From: JASHUC01 sp035524075
GTDB lineage: Bacteria; Pseudomonadota; Gammaproteobacteria; Steroidobacterales; Steroidobacteraceae
Length of the DNA: 64,000 nucleotides
Reading direction: 5' to 3'
NCBI GenBank assembly: GCA_035524075.1
Contig: DATKPP010000013.1
Span: 124,001-188,000 of the forward strand
The notes under the pieces were generated by a model, which had not been told where the DNA came from, made no database searches, and was given only the letters and a program-made list of their open reading frames with translations. This document shows positions 46,004 to 55,441 of this stretch, in pieces; position 1 is the first letter of the stretch, and the number at the start of each line of letters is the position of its first letter. The translations under genes and the position numbers were made by a program.

Positions 46004-46912
46004 ATGACGGTCAAGACTTCTGTCACTCGCGCCGAGCCCTCGGCTGCTGTCGCCATGGGGGCCCGGGAGGTCGCGAAGGTCGTGCGCGGCATGCCAACCT
46101 CCGACGGGGCGGGCGTGAAACTCACCCGGGTGATCGGGCAGCCACAGCTTTCCGATCTCGATCCGTTCCTGCTTCTGGATGAGTTCGGCACGGACAATCC
46201 GGGCGACTACATTGCAGGATTCCCCGAGCACCCGCACCGCGGCTTCGAGACCGTCACCTACATGCTCGACGGCCGCATGCGCCATCGGGACAACCACGGG
46301 CACGAAGGCGTGCTGGTACCCGGGAGCGTGCAATGGATGACGGCGGGGCGCGGAATCCTGCACTCGGAGATGCCCGAGCAGCAGGAGGGGCGCATGCGCG
46401 GCTTCCAGCTGTGGGTCAACCTGCCGGCGCGCGACAAGATGACGGCGCCGCAGTATCAGGAGTTCGGTCCGGACCGAATTCCGGTCGCGAGCCCGGCACC
46501 CGGAGTGCGCGTGAAGGTCATTGCAGGGGAGGTGGAGGGGGTGCGCGGGCCGATCGTGCAGCCGGCGACCGATCCGATCTACCTCGATGTGGAGCTCGCA
46601 CCGGGGGCGCGCTTCTCGCACGCTTTACCTGCGGGGTATTCGGCCTTCGTATACGTGTTTGAAGGCGCCGTGCGAGTGGTGGGCGAGGCTTCGCCTACCA
46701 CGCTCGCCACGCACCAGCTCGCCGTGCTGGGTGACGGGCAGCGCGTGCAGCTCGAAGGCGCGGGCGGGGAAGGTGAGATGCAGGCCGCACGCGCGATACT
46801 CGTGGCGGGCAAGCCCTTGCGCGAGCCGGTCGCCAAGTACGGACCCTTCGTGATGAACACCCGTGAGGAGCTGGTACGCGCGTTCGAGGATCTGCAGACG
46901 GGCCGGTTCTAG
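46004..46912 (+). CDS. Pirin family protein
   Basis: Cupin-fold iron protein, 302 aa; some pirins have quercetin dioxygenase activity. The metal-binding cupin reads FPEHPHRGFETVTYMLDGRMRH, followed by GSVQWMTAGRGILHSEMP, with the four expected ligands (two His in HPH, then His and Glu in HSE). It has a strong Shine-Dalgarno (TAGGAGG) and is cotranscribed with azoR. The end overlaps the convergent DUF2726 gene by four bases. Confidence 0.9.
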   Translation: MTVKTSVTRAEPSAAVAMGAREVAKVVRGMPTSDGAGVKLTRVIGQPQLSDLDPFLLLDEFGTDNPGDYIAGFPEHPHRGFETVTYMLDGRMRHRDNHGHEGVLVPGSVQWMTAGRGILHSEMPEQQEGRMRGFQLWVNLPARDKMTAPQYQEFGPDRIPVASPAPGVRVKVIAGEVEGVRGPIVQPATDPIYLDVELAPGARFSHALPAGYSAFVYVFEGAVRVVGEASPTTLATHQLAVLGDGQRVQLEGAGGEGEMQAARAILVAGKPLREPVAKYGPFVMNTREELVRAFEDLQTGRF

Positions 46913-47454
46913 GGGCGAGCGCGCTCCAGGCGTGGGCCCGCGCCTTGCGCAAGCAGCGCGAGGTGCGCTTCGATCGAGCGCACGCTGGGCATCTGCCGCA
47001 CGTTCCAGCGCAACAGGGGAATTCCCGCAGACTCCAGTGCGTGAGTCTTGCGCGCATCCGCAGCACGGCGGTGCTTGCGCAAGTGGGTCGGATCGTCAAG
47101 CTCGACCGCCGCGACGATGCTCGTGTCCGGCGCGACGATGACGAAGTCGATCGATAGCTGATTGATCCGGTTGCGCACATCCTGCTGCCGCGCCGCCGCG
47201 GGCGCGAACACGACCATCTGCAGCAACTGTACCTGCGACAGCACGATGTGATTGGGAGCTGCCCTGACCAGTCGGCCGTAGAGCAAGCGCTCGGGCTCCG
47301 AAAGCAGGTATGGCTTGCGCTGCAGGGGCCAGGGTCGCTCCAGGGCGGACGAGAGAGCCCTCGGGCGATGTCGCCTGCTCACTACGAGCGCGGCAATCGC
47401 GAGCACGATCAGGCAGGCCAGAAGGATGAGGGCTTGAAGTGGCACAGGGTGCAT
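46909..47454 (-). CDS. Membrane-anchored DUF2726 protein
   Basis: A 181-aa protein with an N-terminal transmembrane helix (residues about 7-25, ALILLACLIVLAIAALVV) and a DUF2726 domain: LLSEPERLLYGRLVRA, then VAPDTSIVAAVELDDPTHLRK. This resembles the topoisomerase/nuclease-like fold of restriction-type proteins, with the D...E residues of a PD-(D/E)xK core, though activity is unproven. ATG 47454 is preferred over the longer frame because it starts just before the helix. The DNA between it and the hydratase-lyase gene (47455-47588) holds nothing I can name. Confidence 0.75.
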   Translation of the reverse strand: MHPVPLQALILLACLIVLAIAALVVSRRHRPRALSSALERPWPLQRKPYLLSEPERLLYGRLVRAAPNHIVLSQVQLLQMVVFAPAAARQQDVRNRINQLSIDFVIVAPDTSIVAAVELDDPTHLRKHRRAADARKTHALESAGIPLLRWNVRQMPSVRSIEAHLALLAQGAGPRLERARP

Positions 47455-47588
47455 GGCAAGCGCAGCGCTCGAGCCTCGGGAGCGCAAACCCTGTCACTGT
47501 GGACCACCGCCGTGCCGCCAGGCGAGTCACATTTCTGGCGCATTCCCCGACAAAATGAAGCGGGCAGCGAGCCAGTGAGGACCGCCGC

Positions 47589-48419
47589 CTAGCGCTTGTA
47601 AGTCTGCAGCCCCGGCTTGATGGTCTTGGCGTCGAGGAACTGGCGCAAGCCTTCCGCTCGTCCCTTCTCGGGATCGCGAAACACGGCCTGGTCCACCTTC
47701 GCGTACAAGTAGTCCTCAGACTGCTCCCAGGTCAGCTCGCGGCACCGCTTGAAGCCGTTCTTGGCAGCGCGCAGCGCCACCGGATTCTTCTGCAGCAGCG
47801 ATTTTGCGAGCGCGAGGGTCTCCTCGCGCAGCCGCGTGCGCGGAACGCTCTTGTTCACCAGGCCCATCTCGGCGGCCTGCCGCCCCGTGAAGGTCTCGCC
47901 CGTCATGATGTAGAAGAGCGCTTTGCGGTGCCCCACCGTATCGGCGAGCGCCTTGCTCACCAGATTTCCCGGCGGGATGCCCCAGTTGATCTCGGAGAGG
48001 CCGAACATCGCCTCGTCCGCCGCGATGGCAAGATCGCACGCCACGAGCGGCGAGAACGCACCCCCGAAGCACCAGCCGTTCACCATGGCAATCGTGGGCT
48101 TGGTGTACATCCGCAACAGCTTCCACTGCCACTGCGAGGCCTCGCGACGCACCTTCTCCTGCACGACCTCGGGGGCTTGATCCACCTCGCGGAAATACTC
48201 CTTGAGATCCATCCCGGCGCTCCAGGACTCACCCGCTCCGGTCAGCACCAGCACGCTCGCCGCCCCGTCCACTTCGATCGCGCCGAGGACGTCGGCCATC
48301 TCCTTGTTGAGCGTGGGATTCATGGCATTGCGCTTGTCCGGGCGATTGAGCGTCACCCACGCGATGCCGTCCGCGACTTCCACCTGCACCGTCTGCCAGC
48401 GATCTGCGTAATTTGACAT
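47589..48419 (-). CDS. p-Hydroxycinnamoyl-CoA hydratase/lyase (feruloyl-CoA hydratase-lyase)
   Basis: Crotonase-fold enzyme that turns feruloyl- or coumaroyl-CoA into vanillin or 4-hydroxybenzaldehyde plus acetyl-CoA. It is 276 aa, the same length as the Pseudomonas fluorescens enzyme and very similar along its whole length by recall. Met70, Tyr75, Ser123 and Glu143 fall at the same numbers (GMDLKEYF, FSPLVACD, LSEINWG). The CoA ligase and vanillin dehydrogenase usually found with it are not in the window. It is divergent from a MarR regulator. Confidence 0.92.
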   Translation of the reverse strand: MSNYADRWQTVQVEVADGIAWVTLNRPDKRNAMNPTLNKEMADVLGAIEVDGAASVLVLTGAGESWSAGMDLKEYFREVDQAPEVVQEKVRREASQWQWKLLRMYTKPTIAMVNGWCFGGAFSPLVACDLAIAADEAMFGLSEINWGIPPGNLVSKALADTVGHRKALFYIMTGETFTGRQAAEMGLVNKSVPRTRLREETLALAKSLLQKNPVALRAAKNGFKRCRELTWEQSEDYLYAKVDQAVFRDPEKGRAEGLRQFLDAKTIKPGLQTYKR

Positions 48420-48443
48420 GTCCGTCACCGTCGACTGCCGTTG

Positions 48444-48472
48444 TTGACTGCGAATATCAAGAAACCTGATAT
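48444..48472 (+). promoter_or_regulatory. Predicted marR promoter
   Basis: -35 TTGACT at 48444-48449 and -10 TGATAT at 48467-48472 with a 17-base spacer. The -10 is part of the right arm of the palindrome, so a bound regulator would block polymerase. The transcript would have a very short or no leader before ATG 48481, which leaves some doubt. Confidence 0.5.
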
Positions 48473-48473
48473 T
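48453..48473. promoter_or_regulatory. Operator-like palindrome between the hydratase-lyase and marR
   Basis: AATATCA-N7-TGATATT, a perfect 7-bp inverted repeat between divergent genes. The size and layout fit a MarR dimer, and the adjacent regulator is the natural candidate. By analogy with FerR/CouR-type systems, hydroxycinnamoyl-CoA would release it. Confidence 0.75.
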
Positions 48474-48480
48474 GGGAGCG

Positions 48481-48963
48481 ATGATAGGCCGCGTAGCCAC
48501 GAAAAGAAAGGGCGCATCACACGCCTTGAGCACCCCCACCCAGGCGCGTGTGGCCTATGCGATCGGCCGCCTGGAGCGGGCGGTGCGCCAAAGGCTCGGG
48601 GCGATCACTCGCGGCTTCGGCCTGACCGTTGCCCAGTACACCGCGCTCTCGGTGCTGCATGCGCGCGGAACGCTGTCCAATGCGCAGCTCGCTCGCCGCT
48701 CGTTCGTCACGCCGCAGGCGATGAACGAGATCCTGAAGGCGATGGTGGCCGCAGGGATGGTCAGTCGCGAGCCGCACGCGCGCCACGGCCGGATCGTGGA
48801 GATTCGGCTGACGCGCAAGGGAGAGAGGGTCCTGCGCCGCTGCGATCGCGCCGCGGGGCGCGTGGAGCGCGCGATGCTCGGTGAGCTGTCGAAGCTCGCG
48901 CGCATCCGCCTGCACGAGCTCCTCGCGAGCTGTATCCAGGCATTGGAGCGCCGCGGGCATTGA
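48481..48963 (+). CDS. MarR family transcriptional regulator
   Basis: A 160-aa winged-helix regulator. The core LTVAQYTALSVLHARGTLSNAQLARRSFVTPQAMNEILKAMVAAGMVSREPHARHGRIVEIRLTRKGERVL is a typical MarR DNA-binding domain, with helices for dimerisation at both ends. ATG 48481 is taken as start; a TTG nine bases upstream and later Met/Leu codons are alternatives. It faces the hydratase-lyase across a palindrome, so it is probably a FerR- or CouR-like repressor of phenylpropanoid catabolism. Confidence 0.88.
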   Translation: MIGRVATKRKGASHALSTPTQARVAYAIGRLERAVRQRLGAITRGFGLTVAQYTALSVLHARGTLSNAQLARRSFVTPQAMNEILKAMVAAGMVSREPHARHGRIVEIRLTRKGERVLRRCDRAAGRVERAMLGELSKLARIRLHELLASCIQALERRGH

Positions 48964-48988
48964 CCCCCGGCTCGACTCGTACTACTTT
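48960..48988 (+). promoter_or_regulatory. Possible promoter of the thiamin operon
   Basis: -35-like TTGACC (48960-48965) and -10-like TACTTT (48983-48988), spacer 17 bases, placed about 45 bases before the TPP riboswitch. The -35 overlaps the marR stop. The -10 is a weak match. Confidence 0.4.
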
Positions 48989-49031
48989 GCGCCAGTCGAG
49001 GCGGCCTTCAGGGCTTGCTTCGCTTTGCTGG

Positions 49032-49134
49032 ACTAGGGGAGCCCCGGCAGGGGGCTGAGAGGCCATCGAGCGCGAGAGGCGCAGCGTGGCGACCCTTGTA
49101 ACCTGATCCAGGTAATGCTGGCGTAGGAAAGTCA
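49032..49134 (+). ncRNA. TPP riboswitch (THI element)
   Basis: Thiamin-pyrophosphate sensor in the thiC leader. Diagnostic segments appear in order: AGGGGAGCCC, GGGGGCTGAGAGG, ACCCTTGTAACCTGATC, and GGTAATGCTGGCGTAGGAAA. Together they give the conserved pyrimidine- and pyrophosphate-sensor arms. In Gram-negative bacteria it mostly controls translation or attenuates the operon when TPP is plentiful. It ends about 100 bases before the thiC ATG. Confidence 0.95.
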
Positions 49135-49234
49135 TGCGGCCGTGCTCCGTTGTCCTGCCTTCCTCGGCACCGCCGTTCCTCCTTGCCCTGACCAGCACGA
49201 TCGGATCTTTGCGATCCACGTGGAGGATTACTCA

Positions 49235-51091
<1,857 letters not shown>

Positions 51092-51092
51092 G

Positions 51093-52106
51093 ATGCATGT
51101 GACGGTCATCGGCGCGGGCGTCGCAGGGCTTGCCTGCGCGCTGGAGCTTGCCGAGCGGGGCGCGCAGGTCGAGGTCCTCGATCGTGCAGAGCGCCGGGGT
51201 ACGACGTGCTGCTCGTGGTTTGCCGGTGGCATGCTCGCACCCTGGTGCGAGCTCGAAAGCTCAGAGCCGCTCATCGCGACGCTTGGGACCGAGAGCATCC
51301 CCTGGTGGCAGGAGCGCTTCAGCGCGACCGTTGCCCGGGGCACCCTGGTCGTGGCGCACGGCCGGGACGCGGGCGAGCTCACACGCTTTTCCCGACGGAC
51401 CGAGCGCTATGAATGGCTCGATGGCGATGGGATCGCGAGGCTCGAGCCGGACCTCACGGGACGCTTCGGCAGGGCACTGTACTTCAAGGACGAGGCGCAC
51501 CTGGATCCGCGCGCGGCGCTTCAGGGGCTCGAGCAGCGGCTCCAGGGACTCGGGGTGAGCGTCCAGCACGGGGTCGGCGGTGATGAGCGTGCGGCTCGGA
51601 AGGGCTGCTCGGTCGATTGCCGCGGTCTTGCCGCGCGCGAGGTGCTGACCGACCTGCGTGGCGTGAAGGGCGAGATGCTGCTCTTGAAGCTTCCGGAGCT
51701 CATGCTCTCGCGACCGGTGCGGATCCTGCATCCGCGCATGCCGCTGTACATCGTGCCGCGAGGCGCGGGGCTCTTCATGGTCGGTGCGACCATGCTCGAG
51801 AGCGATCAGCCCACGCGAGTCTCGGCACGCTCGATGCTCGAGCTCCTGAGCGCGGCATATGCGCTGCATCCAGCGTTCGGTGAGGCCGAGATCATCGAGA
51901 TGGGGACCGGGGTGCGTCCGGCGCTGCCGGATAACCTGCCGTGCATCCGCCGGCGCGGAGACAGCTTGTACGTGAATGGACTGTATCGGCACGGCTTTCT
52001 GCTTGCGCCGGCGCTCGCTCGGCGCGTGGCCGAGGTCGTGCTGCACGGTCGTTTCTATCCAGAGGTCATGGGCGATGAGAATTCTCGTGAACGGCGCTTG
52101 GCGTGA
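51093..52106 (+). CDS. thiO: Glycine oxidase ThiO
   Basis: FAD enzyme that oxidises glycine to dehydroglycine for the thiazole ring, the oxygen-dependent alternative to ThiH. It is 337 aa. It has an N-terminal dinucleotide-binding motif VIGAGVAGLACALELAERG, the DAO-type core CSWFAGGMLAPWCE, and NGLYRHGFLLAPALA at the FAD-closing end. It lies one base after thiC and overlaps thiS by 32 bases. Confidence 0.92.
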   Translation: MHVTVIGAGVAGLACALELAERGAQVEVLDRAERRGTTCCSWFAGGMLAPWCELESSEPLIATLGTESIPWWQERFSATVARGTLVVAHGRDAGELTRFSRRTERYEWLDGDGIARLEPDLTGRFGRALYFKDEAHLDPRAALQGLEQRLQGLGVSVQHGVGGDERAARKGCSVDCRGLAAREVLTDLRGVKGEMLLLKLPELMLSRPVRILHPRMPLYIVPRGAGLFMVGATMLESDQPTRVSARSMLELLSAAYALHPAFGEAEIIEMGTGVRPALPDNLPCIRRRGDSLYVNGLYRHGFLLAPALARRVAEVVLHGRFYPEVMGDENSRERRLA

Positions 52107-52272
52107 CACCGCCGCGGCCGATGTCGATACGGTGTTGAAGGAGATGGGCTGGGGCGAGTCTGCCGTGGCCACGGCGCTGAACGGTGAGTTCGTCCCGGCG
52201 AGCGCCCGGCGAGCCGCGCCGGTTGCCGAGGGCGATCGCCTGGAAGTGCTGGCACCCATGCAGGGCGGCTGA
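52075..52272 (+). CDS. thiS: Sulfur carrier protein ThiS
   Basis: Ubiquitin-fold sulfur carrier for thiazole synthesis, 65 aa, ending in the required Gly-Gly (PMQGG). It begins MRILVNGAWRD. Encoded within the end of thiO and sharing a base with the thiG ATG, so all three are coupled. Confidence 0.95.
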   Translation: MRILVNGAWRDTAAADVDTVLKEMGWGESAVATALNGEFVPASARRAAPVAEGDRLEVLAPMQGG

Positions 52273-53045
52273 TGCTGAAGCTGTACGACACCGAGCTTCG
52301 CTCACATCTGCTGCTGGGCACCTCGCGCTATCCCTCGCCGGCGGCGCTCATCGAGGCAGTCAGCTCATCGCAGACAGAGGTGGTGACGGTCTCGTTGCGG
52401 CGCGAGTCGAGCGGTGAGCGCGCAGGCCAGGGCTTCTGGTCCATCGTACGGGGCCTCGAGGTGCGCGTGCTGCCCAATACCGCGGGGTGTCACTCGGTGA
52501 AGGAGGCCGTCACGACCGCCCACATGGCGCGGGAGGTGTTCGCCACCTCGTGGGTGAAGCTCGAGGTCATCGGCGAGGACGACACGTTGCAGCCGGATGT
52601 CTTTGGACTCCTCGAGGCGGCCCGGATCCTCATCGGGGAGGGCTTTCAAGTGTTTCCGTACACCACCGAGGATCTGGTCGTCGCGGAGCGGCTGCTCGCG
52701 GCGGGATGTCAGGTTCTGATGCCGTGGGGCGCCCCGATCGGTTCGGGACGCGGGCTCAACAATCTCTTCGGCCTCAAGGCGCTGCGTGCGCATTTTCCCG
52801 AAGTGCCGCTCATCATCGATGCCGGTCTGGGCGTGCCCTCGCACGCCGCCCAGGCGATGGAGCTCGGATTCGATGCGGTGCTCATCAATACCGCCGTGGC
52901 CGAGGCGGCCGATCCGGCGCGCATGGCCGCCGCGTTCGCGCGGGCGGTCGAGGCCGGACGCGAGGCGCGCCTGGCCGGACCCATGGAGCCACGCGACATG
53001 GCCGTACCTTCAACGCCCGTCATCGGCAAGGCCTTCCTCGGCTGA
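52272..53045 (+). CDS. thiG: Thiazole synthase ThiG
   Basis: Builds the thiazole phosphate from DXP, dehydroglycine and ThiS-thiocarboxylate, 257 aa. The Schiff-base Lys96 is in SWVKLEVIGED, and NTAGCHS, MPWGAPIGSGRGLNN and IDAGLGVPSHAAQAMELG are conserved. Start ATG 52272 overlaps the thiS stop. Confidence 0.96.
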   Translation: MLKLYDTELRSHLLLGTSRYPSPAALIEAVSSSQTEVVTVSLRRESSGERAGQGFWSIVRGLEVRVLPNTAGCHSVKEAVTTAHMAREVFATSWVKLEVIGEDDTLQPDVFGLLEAARILIGEGFQVFPYTTEDLVVAERLLAAGCQVLMPWGAPIGSGRGLNNLFGLKALRAHFPEVPLIIDAGLGVPSHAAQAMELGFDAVLINTAVAEAADPARMAAAFARAVEAGREARLAGPMEPRDMAVPSTPVIGKAFLG

Positions 53046-53047
53046 GC

Positions 53048-53650
53048 ATGTCTCTGCCGCGCGTCTATCCGATCGTCGAGAGCGCCGAATGGGTGCGGCG
53101 GCTGTTGCCGCTCGGCGTGCGATTGGTGCAGCTGCGGGTGAAGGACCGGCCGGTGGAGGAGCTGCGTGCGCAGATCCGTGAATCCAAGGCACTGTGCGCC
53201 GCCTCGAATGCGCAGCTCATCGTCAACGATTACTGGGAGCTTGCGATCGAGGAGGGTTGCGACTTCGTGCACCTGGGCCAGGGAGACCTCGATCATGCCG
53301 ACACGCGAGCCGTGCGCAAAGCCGGAGTGCGGCTCGGTGTGAGCACGCACGATGACCGCGAGCTCGAACGTGCGCTGTCTCTCGAGCCGGACTACATCGC
53401 GCTCGGCCCGATCTATCCGACGCTCCTGAAGGTCATGCCCTGGGCGCCGCAGGGGCTCGCGCGCGTCACGGAGTGGAAGCGGCGCGTGGGAGCCATTCCA
53501 CTCGTGGCGATCGGAGGCCTCACACTCGAGCGGCTGCGCGGGGTTTTCGCAGCCGGAGCGGACGTGGCGGCGGTGGTGACCGATATCGTGAAGAGCTCGG
53601 ATCCGGAGGCGCGCACGCAAGCGTGGCTCGCGGCGGCGGCGGTCCCATGA
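53048..53650 (+). CDS. thiE: Thiamine-phosphate synthase ThiE
   Basis: Joins HMP pyrophosphate and thiazole phosphate to thiamin phosphate, 200 aa. Motifs VRLVQLRVKD, VNDYWELAIEEGCDFVHLGQGDL and GVSTHDDRELERAL are in order. Two bases after thiG and coupled by ATGA to the ThiF-like gene. Confidence 0.92.
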   Translation: MSLPRVYPIVESAEWVRRLLPLGVRLVQLRVKDRPVEELRAQIRESKALCAASNAQLIVNDYWELAIEEGCDFVHLGQGDLDHADTRAVRKAGVRLGVSTHDDRELERALSLEPDYIALGPIYPTLLKVMPWAPQGLARVTEWKRRVGAIPLVAIGGLTLERLRGVFAAGADVAAVVTDIVKSSDPEARTQAWLAAAAVP

Positions 53651-54621
53651 CGGATCGCTATTCACGCCAGATCGTGTTGCCGGAGGTAGGCCCGCAGGGC
53701 CAGGCTCGAATCCAATCCGCATCCTTTCTCATCATCGGCGCCGGCGGTCTGGGCTGCGCCGTGCTGCAGTACCTCGCCGCAGCCGGCAGCGGGCGGCTCG
53801 TCGTGGTCGATCACGATCGGGTCGATGAATCCAATCTGCACCGCCAGCCTCTGTATCGGATGAGCGATCTGGGCAAGCAGAAGGTGCAGGCCGCAGGGGC
53901 AGCGCTCCTCGAGTTGAATCCGCTGGTCCGCATCGAGGCGCTCGCCGAGCGCGTGATGCCCGACAACGTCTCGCGCCTGGTGGGCATGGCCGATCTGGTC
54001 ATCGACGCAGCCGACAGCCTCGCCGCCACGTACGTCTTGAGCGATGAGTGCCAGCGGGTGGGAAAGCCGCTCGTGAGTGCCTCGGTGCTGGGCCTCTCGG
54101 GCTACGTGGGCGCCTTTTGTGGTGGTGCCCCGAGCTACCGCGCCGTGTTTCCCGAGATGCCGCGGCAGGCCGGCTCGTGTGCCGCGACCGGGGTGCTCGG
54201 CACGGCTGTGGGCGTCATGGGCACTCTGCAGGCGCACATGGCTCTTGCGCTCGCGTTGCAGCTGGAGCCTTCGGTGCTCGGGCGGCTCATTACGGTCGAC
54301 TTTCGTACGCTGCGCTTCGGCGGGTTTTCCTTTGCCGGCGCGCCGGAGCCCGCCGGCACCGCCATTCCCTTCATCTCGGCGGCCGATGTCGGCTCGGGCG
54401 ATATCGTCATCGACCTGCGCAGCCTGGACGAGGCGCCGACCTCACCGATCCCGGCGGCGCTGCGCATCGGGGTCGAGCAGGTCGAGCGTGCCGAGGCACG
54501 CTTCCCGGATGAGCCGCGCATCGTGCTGTGCTGTCGCACCGGCGTGCGCGCCTGGCGTGCGGCCCGTGCCTTGCAGAGCCAGGGCCACGCCAACGTTGCG
54601 CTCGTCGCCTTCGGTGAATGA
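53647..54621 (+). CDS. thiF: ThiF/MoeB-type E1-like adenylyltransferase with rhodanese-like tail
   Basis: Activates the ThiS C-terminus by adenylation and helps load sulfur. It is 324 aa: adenylation domain (ATP loop IIGAGGLGCAVLQYLAAAGSG, then DESNLHRQPLY) and a rhodanese-like tail with a Cys in VLCCRTGVRAWRAA near residue 301. The Cys in QAGSCAATGVLG matches the ThiF sulfur-transfer Cys. Both zinc pairs of MoeB/ThiF are gone: CYRC is SYRA and the C-terminal CPVC is absent. The catalytic DCTDN region reads DAADS. Confidence 0.85.
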   Translation: MTDRYSRQIVLPEVGPQGQARIQSASFLIIGAGGLGCAVLQYLAAAGSGRLVVVDHDRVDESNLHRQPLYRMSDLGKQKVQAAGAALLELNPLVRIEALAERVMPDNVSRLVGMADLVIDAADSLAATYVLSDECQRVGKPLVSASVLGLSGYVGAFCGGAPSYRAVFPEMPRQAGSCAATGVLGTAVGVMGTLQAHMALALALQLEPSVLGRLITVDFRTLRFGGFSFAGAPEPAGTAIPFISAADVGSGDIVIDLRSLDEAPTSPIPAALRIGVEQVERAEARFPDEPRIVLCCRTGVRAWRAARALQSQGHANVALVAFGE

Positions 54622-55379
54622 GACCCGCCGTTCTAGTCATTGCAGGCTCGGACTCGAGCGGAGGGGCCGGGCTCGTCCGTGATGTGCGGACGCTGAGCGA
54701 CCTCGGCACTCGCGTGCTGTGCGCGATCACCGCGGTCACCGCCCAGTCCGATCATCGGGTGAGCGCTGTTCACCACGTGCCGCCTGCGGTCATTCGCAGC
54801 CAGATTCAAGCGGCTTGCGAGACGCAGCACCCCGATGCCATCAAGATCGGGATGCTCGGGAGCGGTGCGACCATTCACGCGGTAGCCGAGGCCCTGGGAC
54901 CCTGCTCCAGGGTGCCGATGGTGCTCGACCCGGTGCTGGCGGCGTCCTCGGGTGGCATTCTGCTCGATGAGGCCGGGCGCGATGCTTTGCGGCAGACCCT
55001 CCTTCGCTCTGCGACCATCGTGACGCCGAACACACTGGAAGCCGCACTGCTTCTCGGTGAGCAGCCCGCGAGCGAGGATGAGGCGCTCGGTGCGCAGGCG
55101 CAGCGGCTCATCGCACGGGGGGCGCGCGCCGTTCTGTTGAAGGGTGGACATGCGCAGGGTGCCGAAGCGGCAGACTGGCTCGCGGTGTCCGGGCGCGCGC
55201 TCGAGCGTATCGCCTCGCCACGTATCCCGGCGACCCTGCGCGGAACCGGCTGCGCACTCGCTTCGGCCCTCGCCGCCCACCTGGCCTTCGGGAGGTCGCT
55301 CCCCGAGGCATGCCGGCGCGCGAAGGCTTATGTCGCGGAGCTGCTCCAGGCCGCCGCTCAGGGTGGTCCGGCCGATTGA
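54618..55379 (+). CDS. thiD: Hydroxymethylpyrimidine/phosphomethylpyrimidine kinase ThiD
   Basis: Phosphorylates HMP and HMP-phosphate to HMP pyrophosphate, 253 aa. The N-terminal ribokinase motif IAGSDSSGGAG, DPVLAASSG and RGTGCALASALAAHLA are present. Coupled to the previous gene by ATGA; last gene of the thiC-O-S-G-E-F-D operon, 62 bases before the oxygenase. Confidence 0.94.
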   Translation: MRPAVLVIAGSDSSGGAGLVRDVRTLSDLGTRVLCAITAVTAQSDHRVSAVHHVPPAVIRSQIQAACETQHPDAIKIGMLGSGATIHAVAEALGPCSRVPMVLDPVLAASSGGILLDEAGRDALRQTLLRSATIVTPNTLEAALLLGEQPASEDEALGAQAQRLIARGARAVLLKGGHAQGAEAADWLAVSGRALERIASPRIPATLRGTGCALASALAAHLAFGRSLPEACRRAKAYVAELLQAAAQGGPAD

Positions 55380-55441
55380 TTTGTCGGCGCGCTCGGTCGA
55401 GTATGGGTCGAGCGAGTTGATCGCCAGAAGGGGTGAGCGTC

